The notes under the pieces: generated by a model
Databases searched by the model: none
Seen by the model: the letters and a program-made list of their open reading frames with translations, nothing else
What the model was told of the DNA's origin: nothing
Shown: positions 49,339 through 56,469 of the stretch, piece by piece
Position numbering within the stretch: the stretch's first letter is position 1
How the letters are laid out: every line of letters starts with the position of its first letter
Source of the DNA: Candidatus Endomicrobiellum basalitermitum
GTDB lineage: Bacteria; Elusimicrobiota; Endomicrobiia; Endomicrobiales; Endomicrobiaceae
Assembly (NCBI GenBank): GCA_031282525.1
Contig: JAITDN010000002.1
Location: forward strand, 1 to 56,469
Direction: 5' to 3'
Length of the DNA: 56,469 bases
Position numbers and translations under genes: made by a program

Positions 49339-49616
49339 GTTTATATGATGTTGGTGGGTGTACATTGAAGAAGATTTATTGGGATATATATGGGGGTGAG
49401 GGTATATAGGCGACTTACTGTTGGCAAAGATAAGAGAGAGAAAGATTATTTTATTTGAGGAGGTAATGAGTTGTCTGGTTTGATTTATTTTTAATAAGAG
49501 ATTGAATGTATTAGTGTCAGTAGCGAGATAGATTTAGCTATAAGTCATAAGTATTTAGATATAGTTTCAGGTTACAGGTGTTAAGGTTATATTTATAAAA
49601 AAGGAGGTGGGGCGTA

Positions 49617-49991
49617 GTGAATATTCCGGAAGATTTAAAGTATACAAAAACTCACGAGTGGGTAAAAATTGATGGTAATAAAGCTAAAGTAGGTATAACT
49701 GATTTTGCGCAACATGAAATTACAGATATTGTGCATATAGAGTTTCCCGAAATAGGCAAGCAGGTAAAAAAGGAACAGCCTGTTGTTGTTATAGAATCCG
49801 TAAAGTCCGCTTTTGATATTTATGCTCCATTAAGTGGTAAAATTATAAATATAAATAACGATATTCTCGAGAGTCCAGAGGTCGTAAATAGATCACCTTA
49901 TGGGGAAGGTTACTTATTTACAGTTGAGTTTTATGATGAAAAAGAGATTGAAAGTTTACTTAGTGCAGATGATTATAAAAAATTGATCTAA
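49617..49991 (+). CDS. gcvH: Glycine cleavage system H protein
   Basis: GcvH carries the lipoyl arm. The 124-residue protein begins NIPEDLKYTKTHEWVKIDG and has the lipoylated Lys63 in VVVIESVKSAFDIYAP. It starts at GTG with AGGAGG upstream. gcvPA follows after 14 bp. In many bacteria gcvT precedes gcvH; here the 278 bp upstream show no trace of it. Confidence 0.96.
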   Translation: MNIPEDLKYTKTHEWVKIDGNKAKVGITDFAQHEITDIVHIEFPEIGKQVKKEQPVVVIESVKSAFDIYAPLSGKIININNDILESPEVVNRSPYGEGYLFTVEFYDEKEIESLLSADDYKKLI

Positions 49992-50005
49992 TAGAGATAA
50001 TTATT

Positions 50006-51376
50006 ATGAATTATACATCACAGAATCAAAAAGATAGGAAGGAAATGATTGAGGCGATAGGAGTTAACGATGTAAGTGAGCTATTCGATGTAATTCCTAA
50101 AAGTTTGAGGGCAAAAGACTTAAACATTGCTGGTGGTAAAACAGAGCAGGAGCTTTTAAATTGTTTTTCAGATATTGCTTCAAAAAACAAAGTTCTTACG
50201 TCTTTTAGAGGAGCTGGGGTTTACGATCATTTCATACCATCCTTAGTGAGTGAAGTTATAGGAAGATCAGAATTTTGGACAGCATATACACCTTATCAGG
50301 CTGAAGCAAGTCAAGGTACTCTTCAAACGATTTTTGAATATCAAAGTTTAATATGTGCTTTAACAGGTTTAGATACATCTAATGCTTCGCTCTATGATGG
50401 TGCGACAGCAGTAACGGAAGCCACATTACTTGCTTTGAGAGTTAGTAGAAAAAATAAAATATTAATTTCGTCAGCTTTACATCCAGAATATATACAAGTT
50501 CTGAAAACATATCTGGAAAATTCTAAAGTAAAACTTGTTTTTCTAGATGTTTCTCGTGACGGAGCGGTAAAAAAAGAAAGTCTAGATATGAACTTTGATG
50601 AAAATACAGCTGCGGTTATAATACAATCTCCAAATTATTTTGGAGTTATTGAAGATATGCAGGCTTTATCTGTTATTACAAAAAAGAAAAACTCTTTATT
50701 TGTTGCAGTGGTAAATCCTTTGTCACTAGGTGTTTTTAAAGCACCTGGTGAATATGATGCCGATATTGCTGTTGGAGAAGGACAAGTTTTAGGTTCTTCT
50801 ATGAGTATGGGTGGGGCGACGTTTGGGTTTATGGCTGTAAAAAAAGCTTTAGAGTGGAAAATGCCAGGAAGAATCATTGGACAAACAGTTGATAAACGTG
50901 GCAATAGGGGATTTGTATTGACTTTACAATCACGAGAGCAACATATAAGACGGGAAAAAGCGACGTCTAACATATGTACAAACGCATCTTTAAATGCGTT
51001 AGCAGGTTGTGTCTTTTTATCTGGCTGGGGAAATTGTGGTTTTAAAAAACTCGCTGAAATTAATATATCTAAGGCGAGGTATGCTTATAATAAGATAAAA
51101 TCCTTAAAAGGTTTTAAATCAAAATTTGGTGGAGACGAAGTTTTTTTTAATGAATTTGTGATAGAGACGCAAAAAGATGTGGATAGAATAAATAAAGTTT
51201 TGCTTGAAAATGACATTCTTGGTCCTTTAGATTTATCAGCTTATCATCGCACTCTTGTTTCTTTGGGTTTACCCGAAACACAAGAAAACTTTAAAAAATG
51301 TCTTTTGTTTTGTGTAACAGAACAAAGAAATAAATGTGAAATTGACAAGTTGGTGGAGATACTTTCTAAAATATGA
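50006..51376 (+). CDS. gcvPA: Glycine dehydrogenase (decarboxylating) subunit 1
   Basis: The 456-residue protein is the N-terminal half of split P protein: SFRGAGVYDHFIPSLVSEVI, TAYTPYQAEASQGTLQTIFE, LTGLDTSNASLYDGATA, and GQTVDKRGNRGFVLTLQSRE with QHIRREKATSN. It pairs with GcvPB as an A2B2 enzyme that decarboxylates glycine and passes the aminomethyl group to GcvH. Split P proteins are common in anaerobes and Firmicutes. Confidence 0.96.
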   Translation: MNYTSQNQKDRKEMIEAIGVNDVSELFDVIPKSLRAKDLNIAGGKTEQELLNCFSDIASKNKVLTSFRGAGVYDHFIPSLVSEVIGRSEFWTAYTPYQAEASQGTLQTIFEYQSLICALTGLDTSNASLYDGATAVTEATLLALRVSRKNKILISSALHPEYIQVLKTYLENSKVKLVFLDVSRDGAVKKESLDMNFDENTAAVIIQSPNYFGVIEDMQALSVITKKKNSLFVAVVNPLSLGVFKAPGEYDADIAVGEGQVLGSSMSMGGATFGFMAVKKALEWKMPGRIIGQTVDKRGNRGFVLTLQSREQHIRREKATSNICTNASLNALAGCVFLSGWGNCGFKKLAEINISKARYAYNKIKSLKGFKSKFGGDEVFFNEFVIETQKDVDRINKVLLENDILGPLDLSAYHRTLVSLGLPETQENFKKCLLFCVTEQRNKCEIDKLVEILSKI

Positions 51377-51456
51377 TGTATAATAGAAAGGTAGCACATA
51401 CATACATAGCAATATAAGTTATGATTATATTGTAAACTTATTTAGGAAAATTTTAA

Positions 51457-52887
51457 ATGGAAAAGTTATTAAATGAGTTATCTACGGAATGTTGTCCGGC
51501 ATATAATTTAGATTCTGACATTGAAATTGATGTTCAGGTTCCAGAGAATTTAAAGAGGAATTTGAGTTTGGGTTTGCCAAATGTTGCAGAAAGTGACCTG
51601 TTAAGACATTTTACAAACCTTTCAAGAAAAAATTATGCTTTAAGCACAACTTTTTATCCGCTTGGGTCATGCACGATGAAGTACAATCCTCTAGTGAATG
51701 AACGTATTGCAAAATTCGATAATTTTACTAAGTTGCACCCATATCAGGATTCAAAAACTATACAAGGTGTTTTGGAGATAATGTATAATCTTGAAAAGGA
51801 TTTATGTGAAATTTCAGGAATGGATTGTTTTTCTCTTCAACAGGCGGCAGGAGCTCATGGAGAATTTGCAAGTCTTTTAATAATTGCGAAATATTTTAAA
51901 TCAATAAAACAAAAGAGAACTAAAATAATTGTGCCTGATTCTGCTCATGGAACAAACCCTGCATCTGCTGCTTTTGCAGGTTTTGATATTGTTCCACTTA
52001 AATCAGAATCTGATGGTAGTATAGTACCTGAAAAACTAAAAGAAATTTTAACTCCTGAAACTGCAGCAATCATGCTTACCGTTCCGAATACTTTGGGGAC
52101 ATTTGAAAAAAATATACTTGAAATATCAAAAATAATCCATAAAAATGGTAGTCTTTTGTATTATGATGGTGCAAATTTAAATGCTGTTATGGGTATGGTA
52201 AGACCCGGTGACATGGGGTTTGATATTATGCATATAAATCTCCATAAAACTTTTTCAACACCTCACGGTGGTGGAGGACCTGGTTCTGGTCCTGTTGGTG
52301 TAAAGGCATTTTTAGAACCTTTTCTACCCGTACCTAAAATAGAAAGTAAAGGAAATGAGTTTATTTTAAATTATGAAAAACCAGAAAGTATAGGGAAACT
52401 TAAAGCATTTGTTGGAAATTTTCCGGTAATATTGAAAGCGTATGTGTACATAAAGTCATTGGGTGCAAAAGGTTTAAAAAATGTTTCTGAACAGGCTGTT
52501 TTAAATGCTAATTATATGCTTGCAAGGCTTAAAGATAAAATTGATGTGCCCGCTGGATGTAGATGTATGCATGAATTTGTTCTGGCACCAAAGGCGTTAT
52601 TTAAAAATGCTGTAAGAACTTTGGATGTTGCAAAGAGACTTTTGGATTGCGGTTATTATGCTCCTACTGTATATTTTCCCTTAATTGTTGAAGAAGCAAT
52701 TATGATAGAACCTACAGAAACAGAATCGAAAGAAACTTTAGATACATTTGTAGATGCTCTTATTAAAATCATTCTTGAGGAAGCATCATTAGAGCCGCAG
52801 AAATTAAAAGATGCACCTATTAGTACAGCTGTTGGAAGATTAAATGAGGTTGAAGCAGCTAGAAATCCAATTTTAAAGTGGAAATAA
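51457..52887 (+). CDS. gcvPB: Glycine dehydrogenase (decarboxylating) subunit 2
   Basis: The 476-residue protein carries the pyridoxal-phosphate Lys (about residue 264) in INLHKTFSTPHGGGGPGSGP, with YPLGSCTMKYNP, LQQAAGAHGEFA and DSAHGTNPASAA. It completes the P protein with GcvPA 80 bp upstream. Confidence 0.96.
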   Translation: MEKLLNELSTECCPAYNLDSDIEIDVQVPENLKRNLSLGLPNVAESDLLRHFTNLSRKNYALSTTFYPLGSCTMKYNPLVNERIAKFDNFTKLHPYQDSKTIQGVLEIMYNLEKDLCEISGMDCFSLQQAAGAHGEFASLLIIAKYFKSIKQKRTKIIVPDSAHGTNPASAAFAGFDIVPLKSESDGSIVPEKLKEILTPETAAIMLTVPNTLGTFEKNILEISKIIHKNGSLLYYDGANLNAVMGMVRPGDMGFDIMHINLHKTFSTPHGGGGPGSGPVGVKAFLEPFLPVPKIESKGNEFILNYEKPESIGKLKAFVGNFPVILKAYVYIKSLGAKGLKNVSEQAVLNANYMLARLKDKIDVPAGCRCMHEFVLAPKALFKNAVRTLDVAKRLLDCGYYAPTVYFPLIVEEAIMIEPTETESKETLDTFVDALIKIILEEASLEPQKLKDAPISTAVGRLNEVEAARNPILKWK

Positions 52888-52958
52888 GATATTATAATTG
52901 TATTTTTTATATTTTAGATGAGTTAGGCGGATATATACAAATTTAAAATGAAAAAAAT

Positions 52959-53447
52959 ATGAAATGCTCAAAAACCCAAAGCAAAGTGTTAAATAGAAAA
53001 AAACTTTGTGTAAAAATTAAGAAGTTTCAAAAAGATGGTAAAAAAGTAGTTTTTACAAATGGATGTTTTGATTTGCTTCATTTAGGCCATGTGAGTCTTT
53101 TTAAAAAAGCTAAAAGCTTTGGTGATATTCTGATAGTTGCTATAAATTCGGATAATTCTTTGAACCATATTAAAGGTTCTAAAAGACCTTTAGTTACTGA
53201 GAAAGATAGAGCAGAATTAATTCTTTCTCTAAGATTTGTGGATTATGTTGTTATATTTGATGAAGAAACTCCAAAAGAAATTTTAAGTGAATTACGTCCT
53301 GACATTTTAGTAAAAGGTGGGGATTATAAATTGTCCGAAATAGTGGGGAAAGAGTATGCAAAAAAAGTTTATAGGGTTCCTTTTTTAAAAGGGAAATCAA
53401 CAACTGATTTGATAAATTTAATAATAGACCGTTATGGTTATAAATGA
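52959..53447 (+). CDS. rfaE2: D-glycero-beta-D-manno-heptose 1-phosphate adenylyltransferase
   Basis: The 162-residue nucleotidyltransferase has VFTNGCFDLLHLGHVSL with HLGH (41-44) and INSDNSLNHIKGSKRP, VKGGDY, VPFLKGKSTTDLI. It makes ADP-heptose precursor for lipopolysaccharide inner core, so it supports an outer membrane with heptose. It is the stand-alone form, without the kinase domain of HldE. Its stop overlaps the next start (ATGA). Confidence 0.9.
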   Translation: MKCSKTQSKVLNRKKLCVKIKKFQKDGKKVVFTNGCFDLLHLGHVSLFKKAKSFGDILIVAINSDNSLNHIKGSKRPLVTEKDRAELILSLRFVDYVVIFDEETPKEILSELRPDILVKGGDYKLSEIVGKEYAKKVYRVPFLKGKSTTDLINLIIDRYGYK

Positions 53448-53992
53448 GGAAAGTTTTAGGGGATAAGTTTTCTTCACTTTGTGTGTCTACTGGTATTAGT
53501 AAGGATCTTAATCGTCAAGGTAGCGTTGAAACCTCAAAATCAAAATATAATGAGCTATATCCTCAATATACATTTAAGCAAGAAAGCATTTTAAGAATAA
53601 TAGATGCAAATTTAAATCGTTGTCGCGAAGGATTGAGAGTTGTTGAGGATAGTTTACGTTTTGTTTTAAATGATGGAATTCTTTATAAAAAGATTCGTGA
53701 AGTTCGCCATAATGTTGATGAGATTTTAAGAAATATATATAAAGATCTTATAAAAAAAAGGGATACTCTAATAGATTCAGGCAGGCAAATACCTGAAATA
53801 TCTAAGAGAGAGTTATCGGATGTGGTAATTGCAAACTTTAAACGTGTGCAAGAATCTTTAAGGGTTTTAGAAGAATATTCTAAAACTTTTCTTCCCGAAG
53901 TGTCTGCGGTTTTCAAAAAACAAAGATACGTGGTTTATACTTTAGAAAAGGAAGTTTATTTAAAATACAAGATTGTTTTTTACTCTATGTAG
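53444..53992 (+). CDS. ThiD2-like domain protein (thiamine-phosphate pathway)
   Basis: The 182-residue protein has an unmatched N-terminal 45 residues and then ILRIIDANLNRCREGLRVVE, DSLRFVLND, REVRHNVDEILR and FKRVQESLRVLEEYSKTF. This is the helical domain (ThiD2) that in many bacteria is fused in front of ThiE and is linked to hydroxymethylpyrimidine phosphate phosphorylation. Here no ThiE domain follows, so it stands alone. thiC lies 136 bp downstream, supporting a thiamine role. Function assignment is from domain family and neighbour; the enzymatic step is inferred. Confidence 0.75.
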   Translation: MRKVLGDKFSSLCVSTGISKDLNRQGSVETSKSKYNELYPQYTFKQESILRIIDANLNRCREGLRVVEDSLRFVLNDGILYKKIREVRHNVDEILRNIYKDLIKKRDTLIDSGRQIPEISKRELSDVVIANFKRVQESLRVLEEYSKTFLPEVSAVFKKQRYVVYTLEKEVYLKYKIVFYSM

Positions 53993-54128
53993 AAAAAATA
54001 TTGATATTAAAATTAAAATCTTTGGAATTTATTTTTGTTAAATTTGAAGAATAATTGTACTAGATGAACCTTGCAGTAGAAATTAAAAGTATTACAGTAA
54101 ATATAAATAGAATACCTGGGAGTGGAAA

Positions 54129-55394
54129 ATGACATTAATGCAAGATGCTCAGAACAAAAAATCTAATAATTTAATAAAGTATGTTGCGCAATACGAAAAT
54201 TTAAGCGAAGAGTTTGTGAGAAACGGTGTTGCTTGCGGTACTATTGTCATACCTAAGAACACAACTAGAAAGCTTGAAAAAATATTAGCTGTTGGAAAAG
54301 GATTAAAGACTAAAATCAATGCTAATATTGGAACTTCGCCGGATCATATTGACGTTAAAGAAGAGCTTGCAAAACTTGATGTAGCGATTAGGGCTGGTGC
54401 CGATGCCATTATGGACCTATCTACAGGTGGGAATTTGAGAGAAATAAGAAAAGAAATTCTTGAAACCTCACCAGTGCAAGTGGGGACAGTACCTATTTAT
54501 GAAGCTGCTTGTAGAACAGTTGCAAAAGGTAAAAAAATATCTGAAATTGACAGCGAATTATTATTTGATATTATAGAAGAACAGGCGCAACAAGGTGTAG
54601 ATTTTATTACTGTTCATTGTGGCATTAATAAAGTCAACGTAGAAATATTAAACCGACAAGGGAGACTTGTAGGTGTTGTGAGTAGAGGGGGGGCTTTTTT
54701 AGTTAAGTGCATAAATGCAACTGGTAAAGAAAATCCATTATTTGAACAGTATGACAGACTTTTAAAAATAGCAAAAAAGTATGATGTTACGTTAAGTTTG
54801 GGTGATGGTTTTAGACCAGGATCTATTTTTGATTCATCAGATGGGATACAGCTTGCTGAATTGTCAGTTCTAGGCGAGCTTGTTTTGAGAGCTAGAGAAG
54901 CTGGGGTTCAGTCTATGATAGAGGGTCCCGGTCATGTCCCGTTAAACCAGATTGAAGCGAATGTAACCCTTGCAAATAGGTTGGGTCATGAAGCCCCTCT
55001 TTATTTTTTAGGTCCGTTAGTTACTGATATAGCTCCAGGGTACGATCATATAACTTCAGCGATAGGTGGTGCTTTAGCGGCATCATATGGAGTTGACTTC
55101 ATTTGTTATGTCACACCTGCAGAGCATTTAAGGCTTCCTGATATTCATGATGTTTGTGAAGGTGTAATGTCAGCTAGAATCGCCGGCCATGCTGCTGATA
55201 TTGTTAAAGGAGTTAAGAATGCAAAATTGCAAGACATTGAAATGTCTAAATGGCGTAAAGCTAGAAATTGGGAGAAACAAAAAGAGTTTTGTATAGATCC
55301 TATAAAATTTGAGAATGAAAGAAAGAAACTTATGCCACAGCAGGAAGATGTCTGTACGATGTGTGGGGAGTTTTGTGCCATGAGAGATAAATGA
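54129..55394 (+). CDS. thiC: Phosphomethylpyrimidine synthase ThiC
   Basis: ThiC converts aminoimidazole ribotide to HMP phosphate by radical SAM chemistry. The 421-residue protein is the short anaerobe-type form. It shows ANIGTSPDHIDVKEELAKLD, IMDLSTGGNLREIRKEILE, MIEGPGHVPLNQIEANV, LGPLVTDIAPGYDHIT and the C-terminal [4Fe-4S] cluster motif CTMCGEFC (Cys409, 412, 416). GGGAG precedes the ATG. No convincing TPP riboswitch was seen in the 136-bp leader. Confidence 0.96.
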   Translation: MTLMQDAQNKKSNNLIKYVAQYENLSEEFVRNGVACGTIVIPKNTTRKLEKILAVGKGLKTKINANIGTSPDHIDVKEELAKLDVAIRAGADAIMDLSTGGNLREIRKEILETSPVQVGTVPIYEAACRTVAKGKKISEIDSELLFDIIEEQAQQGVDFITVHCGINKVNVEILNRQGRLVGVVSRGGAFLVKCINATGKENPLFEQYDRLLKIAKKYDVTLSLGDGFRPGSIFDSSDGIQLAELSVLGELVLRAREAGVQSMIEGPGHVPLNQIEANVTLANRLGHEAPLYFLGPLVTDIAPGYDHITSAIGGALAASYGVDFICYVTPAEHLRLPDIHDVCEGVMSARIAGHAADIVKGVKNAKLQDIEMSKWRKARNWEKQKEFCIDPIKFENERKKLMPQQEDVCTMCGEFCAMRDK

Positions 55395-55422
55395 ATTTAA
55401 CGCTACAATAATAATAATACTA

Positions 55423-55908
55423 CTACTCATTGATTAAATTATTTTCTTGAATTTTATTTTTTAAGTTTTTTGTTATTTTTTCCTTTTTTAAAAAAGATAT
55501 ATAATTGTGAAATGTCACTATTTTTTTTGTCTTACCAAGCCATACGTAAGCAGCTAAGTTTTTATGGAACTTAATTTTTACGCAATCTCCAGAATGTGTG
55601 CCTTTTGTGTACCAAGCGGAGCCGATAATATTTTTATATTTTTCTCCTTTTTTTGTCGCTACAATCTCCTTTTTATGAAGTATTAGTTTATTTCCGTATA
55701 TTCTTAATTGTTGTCTTACTATCTTTTCCGCTTCTTCAGGCTCAGGCATAACTTTTATAAAGTTAACATGTAATACTGCCGCCATTTCAGGTGATTTTTC
55801 CTGGAAATCTGTGATATAATCAGTCTTTTCAGCAAAATCTTTTCCGCAATATACATTTATTGAAAAAGTTAGTATAAGTATTAATACTGTGAAAATCTCT
55901 TTTTTCAT
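55423..55908 (-). CDS. Exported protein of unknown function
   Basis: The 161-residue protein begins with a signal peptide (MKKEIFTVLILILTFSINVY then CGK, so possibly a lipoprotein). The mature part is basic and soluble (ADVKIKF-like region: HSGDCVKIKFHKNLAAYVWL). No family was recognised. AGAGGCC lies upstream of the ATG at 55908. It converges on thiC across 28 bp. The frame is intact, unlike other exported-protein genes in this window. Confidence 0.6.
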   Translation of the reverse strand: MKKEIFTVLILILTFSINVYCGKDFAEKTDYITDFQEKSPEMAAVLHVNFIKVMPEPEEAEKIVRQQLRIYGNKLILHKKEIVATKKGEKYKNIIGSAWYTKGTHSGDCVKIKFHKNLAAYVWLGKTKKIVTFHNYISFLKKEKITKNLKNKIQENNLINE

Positions 55909-56005
55909 TATAGGCCTCTTTTTTTTAATCATAGTAGGTACAGTAAATACAATCTATTATACTATATTCCTTTGCCGGAATGGAAATAAAATAGAAGAGG
56001 AATTT

Positions 56006-56104
56006 ATGTGCAATTATTATTATGCTAGAGATTTCAACGAAACACTTGAAGAGTTTGATAAAAAGAATAAAGATTCACAAAATAAAGGAATGATATTTAG
56101 ATAA
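56006..56104 (+). CDS. Very short possible gene or fragment
   Basis: After GAGGAATTT an ATG opens a 32-residue frame, MCNYYYARDFNETLEEFDKK ending NKGMIFR. Composition is protein-like, and the region just beyond reads HLKEKGIFKGSKIDKKRRS in frame after the stop. It may be the start of a decayed gene. No family. Confidence 0.3.
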   Translation: MCNYYYARDFNETLEEFDKKNKDSQNKGMIFR

Positions 56105-56381
56105 CACTTAAAAGAGAAAGGAATCTTTAAGGGTAGTAAAATAGATAAAAAAAGACGCTCCATATAATGAAGAAGCTTATATGTTTATTACAGCTGAGAT
56201 GCAAGAGAAAAAGATATAATAACCATACGTAATGAAAAAAATTCTATTAGAAAATTTAAAGATATCTTTAAATCGTAGACTGTGTATATTGACATTAGTG
56301 TTTAGCTTTGTTACAGTACCTGTACAAAAGTTATCTGTACAGTTTTATAAAAAATATTTAATAAAGGGGATATATGACTTT

Positions 56382-56438
56382 ATGAAAAAGACTGTAGTGT
56401 TTTTTGTAATGTTATCCTTCAACGGAACAAAAAACTAA
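56382..56438 (+). pseudogene. Signal-peptide remnant at window end
   Basis: After AAAGGGG, a frame of 18 residues (MKKTVVFFVMLSFNGTKN) resembles the start of an exported protein and stops at once. TTGACA, 17 bp and TACAGT (56289-56317) form a possible promoter upstream. The rest of 56105-56469 holds nothing else that can be supported; the window ends here. Confidence 0.3.
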
Positions 56439-56469
56439 ACGTGAAGATATAGTTTGGAACACAGGATCT

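Noticed and set aside
49339-49616. Glycine riboswitch or gcvT remnant before gcvH
   Set aside because: No paired aptamer cores and no GcvT-like peptide could be found in any frame.
53993-54128. TPP riboswitch before thiC
   Set aside because: A GATGAACCTT recalls part of the THI element, but the CTGAGA box, the second conserved arm and a closing stem are missing.

Overview
The window is AT-rich chromosome (roughly one third G+C by eye) from a host-restricted bacterium with two membranes. The best guess is an Endomicrobium-like member of the Elusimicrobiota, the symbionts of termite-gut flagellates. The guess rests on intact housekeeping genes mixed with many freshly broken accessory genes, an oxygen-independent gene set (GGGtGRT protein with an IscU-like partner, short-form ThiC, split GcvP), and an envelope that needs heptose (rfaE2) and once carried AIDA-repeat proteins. 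No marker gene proves the genus.

Layout. 0-5.7 kb: decayed lipoprotein and other remnants, then a plasmid-type parA plus ribbon-helix-helix gene on the minus strand with two families of imperfect flanking repeats, then the GGGtGRT/IscU-like pair. 5.7-17 kb: tRNA-Ser(GCT), folD, serS, dnaE, a DUF116 gene, a DEAD-box helicase, a zinc-ribbon protein, mnmE and rsmA. 17.7-26.3 kb: the replication-origin block rsmA-dnaA-oriC-dnaN-dciA-gyrB-(fic remnant)-gyrA. By eye, the plus strand changes from C-rich to G-rich at about 19.3 kb, between dnaA and dnaN. DnaA-box-like palindromes lie on both sides of dnaA, and recF is absent. 26.4-31.6 kb: an amino-acid permease, a parS site, a chromosomal parA broken by two homopolymer frameshifts, an intact parB, a second cluster of DnaA-box-like sequences, and a Pif1-like helicase. 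31.6-39 kb: three tRNAs (Ser-GGA, Glu-CTC, Arg-ACG), nfu, lysC, a truncated pilin, a type III glutamine synthetase pseudogene with at least five lesions, and a sodium symporter. 39.3-42.1 kb: rpmH-rnpA-yidD-yidC and a truncated jag. 42.4-44.9 kb: tRNA-Ser(TGA) followed by remnants of exported proteins. 45-47.7 kb: rpsP-khpA-rimM(truncated)-trmD-rplS-rnhB. 48-55.4 kb: a PHP-domain phosphoesterase, a TPR protein, gcvH-gcvPA-gcvPB without gcvT, rfaE2-thiD2-thiC. 55.4-56.5 kb: an exported protein of unknown function and small remnants.

Functionally the window covers replication initiation and segregation, gyrase, translation and tRNA maturation, membrane-protein insertion, one-carbon metabolism (FolD, glycine cleavage), Fe-S assembly and part of thiamine synthesis. 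Loss of glutamine synthetase beside two amino-acid/solute transporters fits nutrient supply from a host. No CRISPR array, insertion sequence or rRNA gene was seen. The most unusual points are the DnaA-box-like cluster between parB and the Pif1-like helicase, the perfect 17-bp hairpin with a DnaA box at its loop, the fic remnant lying exactly between gyrB and gyrA, and repeated frameshifts inside G/C homopolymer tracts.
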